Origin: Verrucomicrobiia bacterium
GTDB lineage: Bacteria > Verrucomicrobiota > Verrucomicrobiia > CAIQCK01
Direction: 5' to 3'
DNA length: 7,717 nt
NCBI GenBank assembly: GCA_026417675.1
Contig: JAOACV010000093.1
Span: 1-7,717 of the forward strand
The position numbers were made by a program, and so were the translations under genes. The notes under the pieces were generated by a model, which was given only the letters and a program-made list of their open reading frames with translations, was not told the origin of the DNA and ran no database searches. Each line of letters begins with the position of its first letter. Position 1 is the first letter of the stretch. Below, in pieces: positions 1 through 6,431 of this stretch.

Positions 1-672
1 GTAGTAGAGGATGTTCTCGACGAGGATTTGGAGCGCGCGCTTGGTGTCGCGCCAGTAGCGGACGTGCGAGTCGCCCACGCGCCGGTGGTAGTCAATCGGC
101 ACATACTTCACGAAGTAGCCGTTCAGCAACGCGGCCAGCGTGATGGTCGTGGTGAACGAGAACCCCGGGCTGATGGTGTGCTCGAAGCGCGTCACCAGTT
201 CCTTGCGAAAGACGCGCAGGCCGCTGTTCACGTCGGGGATGCGGGTGCCGCTGGCGTAGCGGCTTAGCCAGAGGAACAACCAGCGCGCCGGCGTCTTGAA
301 CGGGCCGCCCCGATAGTGGACGCCGGTGCGGGCGCCCACGACCATGTCGTAGCCCTCGCGCACGGCCAGTTCGTAGAGGTCGGGCAAGCGGTTGCACGGA
401 TAGGTGCCGTCGGCGTCGGTGATACCAATGAGGTCGTAGCGCGCCTCGCGGATGCCCTCCTTGAGCGACTTGCCGTAGCCGCCCGGCTGCGGATGGCGGA
501 TGACGCGCGCGCCCGCCGCGCGGGCCAGTTCGCCAGTGCGGTCGGTGGAGCCGTCGTCCACGACGATGATCTCGTGCTCGATGCCGCGCTGTTGCATCGC
601 CTCGCGCAGCGAGGTGATCGTGGCGCTGATGGCGGCTTCTTCGTTCAGGGCTGGAACGATGATCGAGAGCAT
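1..672 (-). CDS. Family 2 glycosyltransferase (DPM1/GtrB-like), 3' end cut by window edge
   Basis: The frame is open from an ATG at 672 to the left edge, giving 224 visible residues. It is a GT-A fold, family 2 glycosyltransferase that would move a sugar from a nucleotide sugar, often onto a polyprenyl phosphate. The sequence shows the N-terminal strand LSIIVPALNEE (residues 2-12), the nucleotide-binding VVDDGSTDRT (37-46), the metal-binding DAD with DGTYP (86-92), and the acceptor-side motif DVNSGLRVFRKE (147-158). HRRVGDSHV (196-204) resembles the conserved basic motif late in the DPM1-like catalytic domain. The end at residue 224 (ILYY) is imposed by the window; many relatives continue into one or more membrane segments, so a membrane anchor cannot be judged. 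The start is well fixed by a GAGGTG ribosome binding site. It is the last visible gene of a compact four-gene operon and starts 3 bases after the methyltransferase stop. The family is firm; donor and acceptor are unknown. Confidence 0.93.
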   Translation of the reverse strand, partial: MLSIIVPALNEEAAISATITSLREAMQQRGIEHEIIVVDDGSTDRTGELARAAGARVIRHPQPGGYGKSLKEGIREARYDLIGITDADGTYPCNRLPDLYELAVREGYDMVVGARTGVHYRGGPFKTPARWLFLWLSRYASGTRIPDVNSGLRVFRKELVTRFEHTISPGFSFTTTITLAALLNGYFVKYVPIDYHRRVGDSHVRYWRDTKRALQILVENILYY

Positions 673-675
673 ATT

Positions 676-682
676 TCACCTC
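676..682 (-). promoter_or_regulatory. Ribosome binding site of the GT2 gene, overlapping the upstream stop codon
   Basis: On the minus strand the bases read GAGGTGA, followed by AAT and the ATG at 672. The final TGA of this motif is the stop codon of the methyltransferase gene. Terminating ribosomes are thus placed directly on the start signal of the glycosyltransferase, which points to translational coupling and fixes the start choice. Confidence 0.7.
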
Positions 683-1383
683 GATGGAAGAGCGACCGCC
701 AGCAGCGACTGGCCGACGAAGGGCAACACGTGATCCACGTGCTTGAGCATGGGCACCAGCTTATCGTAGAGGCTGACCTGCGCGTTCGTCAACGGGGCGT
801 TTACACCGCTGCCGAGCCACTTATTGACCAGCCAGCCGAAGAATCCAACCGCGTTGAAATAGCGCAGGCGCTCGACCCGCAGCCCTTGTGTCTCCAGCAA
901 CGCGCGCAGCCCGGCGCGGCTGTAGCGGCGGAAGTGGCCGGCCTGCGCGTCCATCGGGCCATACAGACACGGGAACGCCGGCGCGAAAATCACCAGCACG
1001 CCGTCCGGCGCAAGCACCTTGCGACAGCCGGCAATGAAATCCGCGTCTTTCTCGATGTGTTCGAGAATGTTGACGAGCACAATGTTCTGCACGGGCCGCC
1101 CGACCCGCTCCGGCACAATGCCCTCCATGACGAGGAACCGGACGTTGGACAACCCGGCCAGCTCCTGTCGGATGGACTCGACGGCGACGGGGTCAATGTC
1201 CGACACGATGACTTCCTCGGCCAGCGGCGCGAGCAATCGCGTGTAGCGACCATGGCCCGATCCAACCTCCAGCGTCGCGCCCGGCCGCAGGTATGCGCGG
1301 AAGCTGGAAAAGACCCACGCATGGTAACGATGGGCGTGCTGCATTGCGCGCGACATGGTTTCAATCGAGCGCACGGTGGTCAT
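676..1383 (-). CDS. Class I SAM-dependent methyltransferase, 235 aa
   Basis: A complete gene of 235 residues, a usual length for a stand-alone Rossmann-fold methyltransferase that transfers a methyl group from S-adenosylmethionine. Motif I, the SAM glycine-rich loop, is LEVGSGHGRYT (38-48). The acidic SDID (61-64) follows the second strand and would bind the ribose. The motif IV region is IVLVNILEHIEKDADF (101-116), and GHFRRYS (149-155) resembles a motif common in small methyltransferases of surface-glycan clusters. No signal peptide is present; the protein should be cytoplasmic. The frame extends 37 codons further upstream, but the ATG at 1383 is preferred. It has GGGAG five bases upstream, it overlaps the asnB stop as ATGA, and the upstream extension lies wholly within asnB and looks like shadow sequence. 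Its neighbours (amidotransferase before, glycosyltransferase after) suggest a sugar or glycan intermediate as substrate, but that is inference. Confidence 0.9.
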   Translation of the reverse strand: MTTVRSIETMSRAMQHAHRYHAWVFSSFRAYLRPGATLEVGSGHGRYTRLLAPLAEEVIVSDIDPVAVESIRQELAGLSNVRFLVMEGIVPERVGRPVQNIVLVNILEHIEKDADFIAGCRKVLAPDGVLVIFAPAFPCLYGPMDAQAGHFRRYSRAGLRALLETQGLRVERLRYFNAVGFFGWLVNKWLGSGVNAPLTNAQVSLYDKLVPMLKHVDHVLPFVGQSLLAVALPSR

Positions 1384-3203
1384 GTGTTCTCCCAGTGGAT
1401 TTCCACCGCGCCGCGCCCCTCCGCAGCCAGGAAACGGTCCAGCACCCAGCGCGCGAAGAATCGAAACTCCGTTTCCCGTTCCTGGCCAAGCCAACTGTTG
1501 ATCGGGGCGTTGAAGCCGGACTTGCGCTTGGCGATGGTTTGTGGCGGCAGGTGCGGCGCGAGCATGCGCTTGAGGATGCGCTTGCCGCGGCGGCCCCGGA
1601 CTTTGAGCGACGACGGAATGGACGCAACATAAGCCGCCAGGTCCGGATCAAGGTAGGGCGCGCGCGCCTCCAGCGAGAACGCCATGGTGGCGCGGTCCAC
1701 CTTAACCAAAATGTCGTCCGCGAGCCAAGTCTTGGCATCCACGTAGAGGTGCTGCGCCAGCGGGTCCAGCCCGGCCGCCTCCTCGTAGTGCCGGCGGAAA
1801 GACAGGAACGGATGCGTGGCACGAATCTCCTCGGCGTGCTGCGAGCCGAGGATGGCGATGCGCTCCGACTCGTCGAACAGTTCGCGCCAGACGTAATGGG
1901 CGTAGTGGGGGTCGGCCGGGAGGCCCTTGGCGAACTGCCGCAGCTTGAAACCGAGGCCGAGCCGTTTTCGCGTGTCCGTGCGGGCGCGGCTAAGCACCGC
2001 CGCGGCGGCCCGTCGCAACGGCCGCGGCAGCAGATCGAGGCGGCGCTTGAGGCCGTCGGCCACGTAGGTTGGGTAACCGCCGAACATCTCGTCCGCGCCG
2101 TCGCCGGAGAGCACGACCTTGACGTGCTGCGAGGCCACGCGCGAGACCTCGACCATCGGCACCAGCGAGTTGTCGGCAAACGGCGCGTCGAAGCGCGAGA
2201 CGGCGTGCTCGACCAGCGCGCGCCCCTCGCCGCGCGGAATGAACCGGTCGTGATGAATCGTGCCCAGCACGCCAGCCATCAACCGCGCGTCGGCGGATTC
2301 GTCGTAGGTGTCCTCGGCGAACCCGACGCTGAAGGTGTGCAGGTCGTAGGGAAGATACTTGCGCATCCGTGCCACGACGCTTGAGGAATCCACACCGCCG
2401 CTCAGGAAGGCGCCGATGGGCGTGTCCGCTACCAGACGCCGGCGCACCGCTTGGTCGAATAGATGGTCGAGGTGGCGCACGATGTCCGCCTCGCTCTCGC
2501 GCGTGGTGGTCGTGAAGCACGCGCGGTAATCCCAGTAGCGCGTCCGCTCGACCACGCGGCCGTCGCGCACGCGCAGGAACGTGGCTGGTTCGAGGCTTTC
2601 GACGCCGGGATGAATCGTCAGCGGCGAGAGCATGTAGCCGAGCGCGAGGTAATGATTCAGCGCGGCGATGGAAATGCCCAGCCGCGGCCCGATGGCCGGG
2701 TCGGCCCGCAGCGCGCTCAGTTCCGAGGCGAAGCTGAACGTGCCGTCGAGCTGCGTGAAGAACAGCGGTTTCTTGCCGAACCGGTCGCGCGCGAGCACCA
2801 ACTCCCGCGTCTGGCGGTCCCAGAACGCGATGGCAAACATGCCGTTGAACCGTTCGCAGGCGCACGGCCCCCACGCGATCAGCGCGTGCAACACCACCTC
2901 CGTGTCGGAGGTGCTGCGGAAGCGATGGCCCGCCTTTTCCAGTTCGGCCCGCAGTTCGCGAAAGTTATACACTTCGCCATTGTAGGTAATGGTGTAACGG
3001 CCCGAATCGTCCTGCATCGGCTGATGCCCCAGCGGCGACAGGTCAATGATCGAAAGTCGCGCATGACCGAACGCGGCGACCCCATCGATGTCCAGACAGC
3101 AATGGAAGTCCGGGCCGCGATGATGCAGGCGCGCGATCATCCGCTCGACCGCGTCCAGCACGGGCCGACCGTCCCAGCGCACTTTGCCGGCGATGCCGCA
3201 CAT
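1380..3203 (-). CDS. asnB: Glutamine-hydrolysing asparagine synthase-type amidotransferase (AsnB family), 607 aa
   Basis: A complete two-domain enzyme of about the usual length for bacterial AsnB homologues. The N-terminal class II glutamine amidotransferase domain starts with MCGIAG, so Cys2 is free to act as nucleophile after removal of Met1. Conserved glutamine-site residues are in HARLSIIDLS (47-56), YNGEVYNF (74-81) and SDTEV (99-103). The C-terminal synthetase domain has the ATP pyrophosphatase loop SGGVDSS (268-274) and the conserved SGDGADEMFGGY (366-377). The enzyme hydrolyses glutamine, channels ammonia, and joins it to an adenylated carboxylate. True asparagine synthesis is possible. 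AsnB homologues inside surface-glycan clusters, however, often amidate uronic acid sugars or related carboxylates, and this context fits that reading. The start is supported by GGAGGG nine bases upstream. It overlaps the previous gene by one base (TGATG) and the following gene by four (ATGA). Family very sure; true substrate unsure. Confidence 0.95.
   Translation of the reverse strand: MCGIAGKVRWDGRPVLDAVERMIARLHHRGPDFHCCLDIDGVAAFGHARLSIIDLSPLGHQPMQDDSGRYTITYNGEVYNFRELRAELEKAGHRFRSTSDTEVVLHALIAWGPCACERFNGMFAIAFWDRQTRELVLARDRFGKKPLFFTQLDGTFSFASELSALRADPAIGPRLGISIAALNHYLALGYMLSPLTIHPGVESLEPATFLRVRDGRVVERTRYWDYRACFTTTTRESEADIVRHLDHLFDQAVRRRLVADTPIGAFLSGGVDSSSVVARMRKYLPYDLHTFSVGFAEDTYDESADARLMAGVLGTIHHDRFIPRGEGRALVEHAVSRFDAPFADNSLVPMVEVSRVASQHVKVVLSGDGADEMFGGYPTYVADGLKRRLDLLPRPLRRAAAAVLSRARTDTRKRLGLGFKLRQFAKGLPADPHYAHYVWRELFDESERIAILGSQHAEEIRATHPFLSFRRHYEEAAGLDPLAQHLYVDAKTWLADDILVKVDRATMAFSLEARAPYLDPDLAAYVASIPSSLKVRGRRGKRILKRMLAPHLPPQTIAKRKSGFNAPINSWLGQERETEFRFFARWVLDRFLAAEGRGAVEIHWENT
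1389..1393 (-). promoter_or_regulatory. Ribosome binding site deciding the methyltransferase start
   Basis: The minus strand reads GGGAG, then AACAC, then the ATG at 1383. It lies inside the last codons of asnB. It supports the internal ATG over the longer upstream reading, which would add 37 residues at the N-terminus. Confidence 0.6.
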
Positions 3204-5794
3204 CAGCGTTGGCCCTCCGCTGGCCTCCTGGCGGCGCTCGTCGCGTCACGAAGGGTTTTGACAAGCCAAACGTTGCCGGTTCGGGCGGCCAGATCCGCGG
3301 CCGTCTGTCCCGCGTTGTTCTTGATGGACGGATCGGCGCCGCAAGCAAGCAGCGCGAGGACGGCCTGGGGTTTGTTGGCCCCGGCGGCCCAATGCAGCGG
3401 TGTCAGACCGAGCCTGCTTCGGATGTTCACGTCTCGCACGGATGCGGCCAGTTTCCTGACGATGTCACCACTATCGTATAATGTCGCCCAGTGAAGGGCC
3501 GTCATGTCATCTTCCCGGTTCACGAATGCAGCCACGTTGCCAATGTGAAGTTGCCATTTTGACATGATGCCGACCGCCAGCGCAACCGAGGCGTCCGCCC
3601 GATGCGCGAGGAGGTCATCCAAGAGCGAACAACCCCATTCCACCGAGGCGAACAGCGCGGTCCGACCCTGCGCATCTCTGAAGTTGGGATCAGCGCCTGC
3701 TTCCAGCAAACTTTTTCCCAGCGGCCTGTTGATTTTCTTGACCGCGAAATGAAGAGCCGGCACCGCCGGCGCCCCAGCCGGGTCGCGCAGGATTTTGTTG
3801 GGGTTCGCACCAGCCTTGACCAATGCAGTCACCGCGTCAGGCTCCAGTGCCCAGTGCAACGGACCCAACCCTCGATGGTCCGCCACATCCAGTTTGGCCC
3901 CGGCTTTGATCAGCGCGTTCACCACCGTCGTCATCCGCGCCAGATGGATCGGTCGTATGCCGCCTCTGCTCGCGGCATTCGCATCCGCGCCATGCGCCAG
4001 AAGATTCTCCACCACAGCCGTCTGGCCAGCCACCGCCGCCCAATGCAATGGCGTCAGCCCGTCGCGGTCGGTTGCGCCCGCGTCAGCGCCGCGCCGTAGC
4101 AGGAGTTCCACAACCGCTTGCTGGCCGTGAATTGCGGCGATGTGCAACCCGGAAACACCATGGGCGGAACTGCGGCGCGCCCAACCGGGATCTTGCTCCA
4201 GCATCCTAGCGCCCTCGATCGAATCGCCGTGCTGCGCGGCGTTCAGGAAACGCTCCACCCCGTCGCGACTGCCGGCAAACACGCGCCAACCGATCCAGCC
4301 GCTGATGACAACCACGCCGCAGAATGCGAGCCGTCCCACGACCCTGCGACAGCATCCGGCGCGGCCTTGGCCTTTCCGCTCGACGGTCGGCTCCGCGTCC
4401 GGGACATCGGCGCTTTCGCAGATCGCCGTGCCGCGAAGAACCCGCGCGGAGTTTCGCAGCGACCTTGCCGCTCCAACGAATCCGTAGGCGACCAACGCGG
4501 GCAGAAACAAATGACACGCATCCGCATAACGGCTGTAGGGAAGTTCGACCATCGCCACCAACAGCAGGCTGGCGCCGTAGAATCCAAGTCCCACCAGCAA
4601 AATGACGCCCAGTTCGCGCCGGGCCGCGTCTGACGGGAGGAGCCGACGCAAGCCCCGCTGTCCGCATCTCGCGCCGCTCGCCCAACACAAGCCCGCGGTC
4701 ACAACAAGCAGGCCGGCCAGGCACAGCAGCTCCCAGCGCAGCCAGCGCCAGATGCCCATGGCATCACGGGCGAAAGAGAATGCGATCCAGAGGCCATAGG
4801 TCACGGGGGCTTGTCGAAACACGGCCGTGCATAATTCGGAAAGGCGGTCGTTCACCGTCCGCACCGTGTCCGTGCCGCAGAACGCGACCATCAGCGGATA
4901 GCTGATGAAATGCACGTTGTAGTTGAACCAATCTTCCGGCACCGTCATATCAATCCACCGGCGCGTGATGTATCGCCGCGGGAAGAAAACATCGCGCTCC
5001 TGTTGTATTCGGAGGGCGATGGGCCGCAGATGCGGAGGCAGCGTCTCGCAAAGCCTTGAATCGAGCATCTCGGCGGCGATGCCGATGGCGTTGACGCCTC
5101 CCGCAGAGACCAAACCAAAATGGCCCACGGCCAGCCATCGCAGCGCGCAGAACAGGAGAAACGGGACAAAACAAACCGCGACGATTTTCAGGGCCACGCT
5201 TCGCAAGTCCGCAATCGCGAGCCGCCGGAGCCAGCCGACGCCAATCCCGACCACGGGAACAAATCCGATCAAGAAAACGTAGGCGGGGCGGGTGATGTAG
5301 GCCAGGAACAGCACGACCGCAAGCGCGACCCATCCCGCAGAGCGCTTGGGACTCGACACAGCGATCAGAGTTGTTCCCATCGTCGCCAACGCCAGCGACA
5401 GCCCCGGCGCGTCCGTCAAGACCCACGAGCCATACAAGGCGACGGTTCGGCTGAAATAGAGCGGCAAGGCAGTGATGGCCGCCGCCCAAGCGGAGAACCC
5501 CGTCCGGCGCAACCCCTGCCAGAACACGAGCACGGCCAGGACGTGGAGCAGCGTTTGGACAAGCGGCACCAGCCAGTAGTCTGGCGCCAGACATGCGATC
5601 CCTCGAAGCAAGAGCGGGTAACCAAAGGTCCGCGCGTTGTCCAAGACACCCTTGGAGAAGTCGAACTCCAAGTAGGTGGGCGAATCATAAGTAAACACCG
5701 CATCCAGCCCAAGCGCCCCGCGCACCACATACGCCGCGCCCGCCAGCATGGCGACTAGGGGTAAAAATTGCGATGCGGTTGTTCGGTGTTTCAT
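3203..5794 (-). CDS. Multi-pass membrane GT-C-like protein fused to a C-terminal ankyrin-repeat domain, 863 aa
   Basis: Residue numbers count from the ATG at 5794. The first part (about 10-506) is a polytopic membrane region with roughly ten or more hydrophobic segments. The first is near 11-29 and the last near 490-506. Just after the first segment comes TYDSPTYLEF (35-44), then RTFGYPLLL (55-63). This acidic first outer loop followed by an R-x-x-GYPLLL helix start resembles GT-C enzymes of the PMT/ArnT type, which use polyprenyl-phosphate sugars at the outer membrane face. No family can be named with certainty. From about 546 to the end lie around nine ankyrin repeats, with TPLHWAA cores and LLxxGAD ends. 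The Arg/Lys-rich linker (444-488) before the last segment suggests, by the positive-inside rule, that the repeats lie outside the cytoplasm. An in-frame TTG at 5845 would add 17 residues. ATG is preferred because it begins shortly before the first membrane segment, but neither start has a good ribosome binding site. It is the first gene of the operon. Conventional signals for a fusion error are absent: the frame is continuous. Confidence 0.8.
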   Translation of the reverse strand: MKHRTTASQFLPLVAMLAGAAYVVRGALGLDAVFTYDSPTYLEFDFSKGVLDNARTFGYPLLLRGIACLAPDYWLVPLVQTLLHVLAVLVFWQGLRRTGFSAWAAAITALPLYFSRTVALYGSWVLTDAPGLSLALATMGTTLIAVSSPKRSAGWVALAVVLFLAYITRPAYVFLIGFVPVVGIGVGWLRRLAIADLRSVALKIVAVCFVPFLLFCALRWLAVGHFGLVSAGGVNAIGIAAEMLDSRLCETLPPHLRPIALRIQQERDVFFPRRYITRRWIDMTVPEDWFNYNVHFISYPLMVAFCGTDTVRTVNDRLSELCTAVFRQAPVTYGLWIAFSFARDAMGIWRWLRWELLCLAGLLVVTAGLCWASGARCGQRGLRRLLPSDAARRELGVILLVGLGFYGASLLLVAMVELPYSRYADACHLFLPALVAYGFVGAARSLRNSARVLRGTAICESADVPDAEPTVERKGQGRAGCCRRVVGRLAFCGVVVISGWIGWRVFAGSRDGVERFLNAAQHGDSIEGARMLEQDPGWARRSSAHGVSGLHIAAIHGQQAVVELLLRRGADAGATDRDGLTPLHWAAVAGQTAVVENLLAHGADANAASRGGIRPIHLARMTTVVNALIKAGAKLDVADHRGLGPLHWALEPDAVTALVKAGANPNKILRDPAGAPAVPALHFAVKKINRPLGKSLLEAGADPNFRDAQGRTALFASVEWGCSLLDDLLAHRADASVALAVGIMSKWQLHIGNVAAFVNREDDMTALHWATLYDSGDIVRKLAASVRDVNIRSRLGLTPLHWAAGANKPQAVLALLACGADPSIKNNAGQTAADLAARTGNVWLVKTLRDATSAARRPAEGQR
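3213..3218 (-). promoter_or_regulatory. Ribosome binding site of the AsnB-family gene
   Basis: The minus strand reads GGAGGG nine bases before the ATG at 3203, inside the last codons of the GT-C/ankyrin gene. It fixes the start that yields the N-terminal MCGIAG needed for amidotransferase activity. Confidence 0.6.
3236..4159 (-). repeat. Ankyrin repeat array within the membrane protein (about nine units)
   Basis: The encoded units of about 30-33 residues start with G-x-T/G-PLHWA-type cores and end in A/G-GADxN-type turns. The two best units are near the front (GLTPLHWAAVAGQTAVVENL) and one is near the end (GLTPLHWAAGANKPQAVLAL). Middle units are shortened (a 30-residue one at about 3874-3961) or lengthened by inserts, for example a PAGAPA-containing turn. 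The segment at about 3509-3590 has lost most of the consensus. Ankyrin repeats bind proteins rather than catalyse. At DNA level the repeats show as recurring but divergent motifs such as CCAATGCA on the plus strand, not as exact copies. Confidence 0.9.
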
Positions 5795-6110
5795 GACGTG
5801 CCGGCAGCCGGGAGTCCCGACTGGCCTCGGTTTCCCCGGTTTCAAAAACGCCGGGCTGCAGGCGGGCGATCAATGCTGCGCAAACGGCTGTCGCTTACAC
5901 CGTTTGAACCGAACCGGGCAAGGAAGAAATCAACATCGTTCAAAGGCTGCAGCATGGAGGCGCGAGGAAGCTGTGGCGTGGGTCGGAGAGAAATTGTCCG
6001 CTCCCGATGGAAATCTTCACGCAGAAAGTGTCATCAACAATCCGTCAAGCGCTGGACCACATGCACTGTCAACTCGTCATCGAGCGGGGACCACCGCAAC
6101 ACCAGCAAGG
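5795..6110. other. Intergenic region upstream of the glycan operon; no gene supported
   Basis: This stretch should hold the promoter for the minus-strand operon starting at 5794, but I see no strong box pair. The best is TTGCCC (minus strand, 5921-5916) with TGTAAG (5899-5894), a 16-base spacer and only four of six matches each. At about 5800-5863 it is very GC-rich. It contains the interrupted palindrome CGGGAGTCCCG and the direct repeat CGGTTTC-CC-CGGTTTC (plus strand). Short frames here on both strands have no recognisable motif and look like chance. Part of the right half may be further decayed remnant of the sialidase-like gene, but I could not recognise it. Confidence 0.5.
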
Positions 6111-6323
6111 TCAACCTCCAAAAGTTGGTGTATCGCGTGGATCGGGAAACGCGACGCGATGTTCGCTCCACGTGAGACTGTCGTCCGCGCCCCAACTCCA
6201 GATGCCGCCGTTGGCCGGCCAACCGAAGGCGCGCCCCGGCGCGGGTTTGTTGACCAACACATGCGTTGTCCCGGCCATCGCCGCGGAAGCCATGACGTGA
6301 AGAATATGTAGCACGAATCTCAC
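6111..6323 (-). pseudogene. Probable relic of a secreted sialidase/BNR-type protein, 70 codons
   Basis: A short frame starts with GTG at 6323, has GGAG eight bases upstream, and ends at a TGA. The product begins with MRFVLHILHVMASAAMAG, which could be a poor or damaged signal peptide. It continues with GRAFGWPANGGIWSWG (30-45). From memory, a GWPANxGxWxWG stretch close to the N-terminus is typical of BNR/sialidase-superfamily proteins abundant in Planctomycetota and Verrucomicrobiota. The next residues, ADDSLTWSE (46-54), resemble a sialidase Asp box (S-x-D-x-G-x-T-W), which normally comes some tens of residues later. The reading is therefore an N-terminus joined by an internal deletion near 6188 to the first Asp box, then cut short by a stop after TPTFGG. 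Intact sialidases are about 350-400 residues or longer, so nearly all catalytic residues are missing. Alternatively it is an unrelated small protein. It lies directly downstream of a sulfatase, a common pairing in glycan-degradation loci. Confidence 0.45.
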
Positions 6324-6355
6324 CTGTTAATCTCCGATAACTTTTTCGTGGAAGC

Positions 6356-6391
6356 CTATTGTGCTTCAGTTTTTCGCCAGGTTTTGTTCAT
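6356..6391 (-). other. Tiny ORF (11 codons) with strong ribosome binding site in the spacer after the sulfatase
   Basis: The minus strand reads GAAGGAG, four bases, then ATG at 6391. The product would be MNKTWRKTEAQ, ending at TAG. The ribosome binding site is among the strongest in the window, yet the frame is only 11 codons and is not in frame with the sialidase-like relic that starts 68 bases later. It may be the original start of that relic, cut off by a frameshift, or a short leader peptide. The rest of the 6324-6431 spacer shows no terminator-like hairpin with a T run. It is poorer in GC than its surroundings. Confidence 0.25.
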
Positions 6392-6431
6392 GGCGCTCCT
6401 TCGGTGGTTGGTTCTACTGAGCAGAGGCTAA

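Noticed and set aside
92..679. Minus-strand frame of 195 codons in another phase of the GT2 gene
   Set aside because: Composition is dominated by Arg, His and Pro, as in an out-of-phase reading. The phase starting at 672 contains all GT2 motifs.
316..1632. Long plus-strand frame of 438 codons across the GT2, methyltransferase and asnB genes
   Set aside because: It is antisense to three genes with clear family motifs and shows no recognisable domain. Long antisense frames are expected in GC-rich coding DNA.
1293..2384. Plus-strand frame of 363 codons opposite asnB
   Set aside because: Shadow of asnB; rich in Arg, Gly, Val and Ala without motifs, whereas the minus strand shows an intact AsnB.
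2463..3494. Plus-strand frame of 343 codons opposite the start of asnB and the end of the ankyrin gene
   Set aside because: It crosses the boundary of two real genes on the other strand and has no motif or convincing start signal.
3236..4159. Recurring short motifs that could suggest a CRISPR or tandem DNA repeat array
   Set aside because: The recurrences are divergent, spaced at about 90-100 bases, and explained fully by encoded ankyrin units.
5894..5921. Possible sigma-70-like promoter (TTGCCC, 16 bases, TGTAAG on the minus strand)
   Set aside because: Only four of six matches in each box and a short spacer; this is near what chance gives, so I did not list it as a promoter.
5748..6311. 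Plus-strand frame of 187 codons over the intergenic region
   Set aside because: No recognisable motif, mixed composition, and it overlaps the start of the membrane protein and the sialidase-like relic on the other strand.
6324..6431. Rho-independent terminator after the sulfatase gene
   Set aside because: I found no GC-rich hairpin followed by a T run on the minus strand in the spacer.
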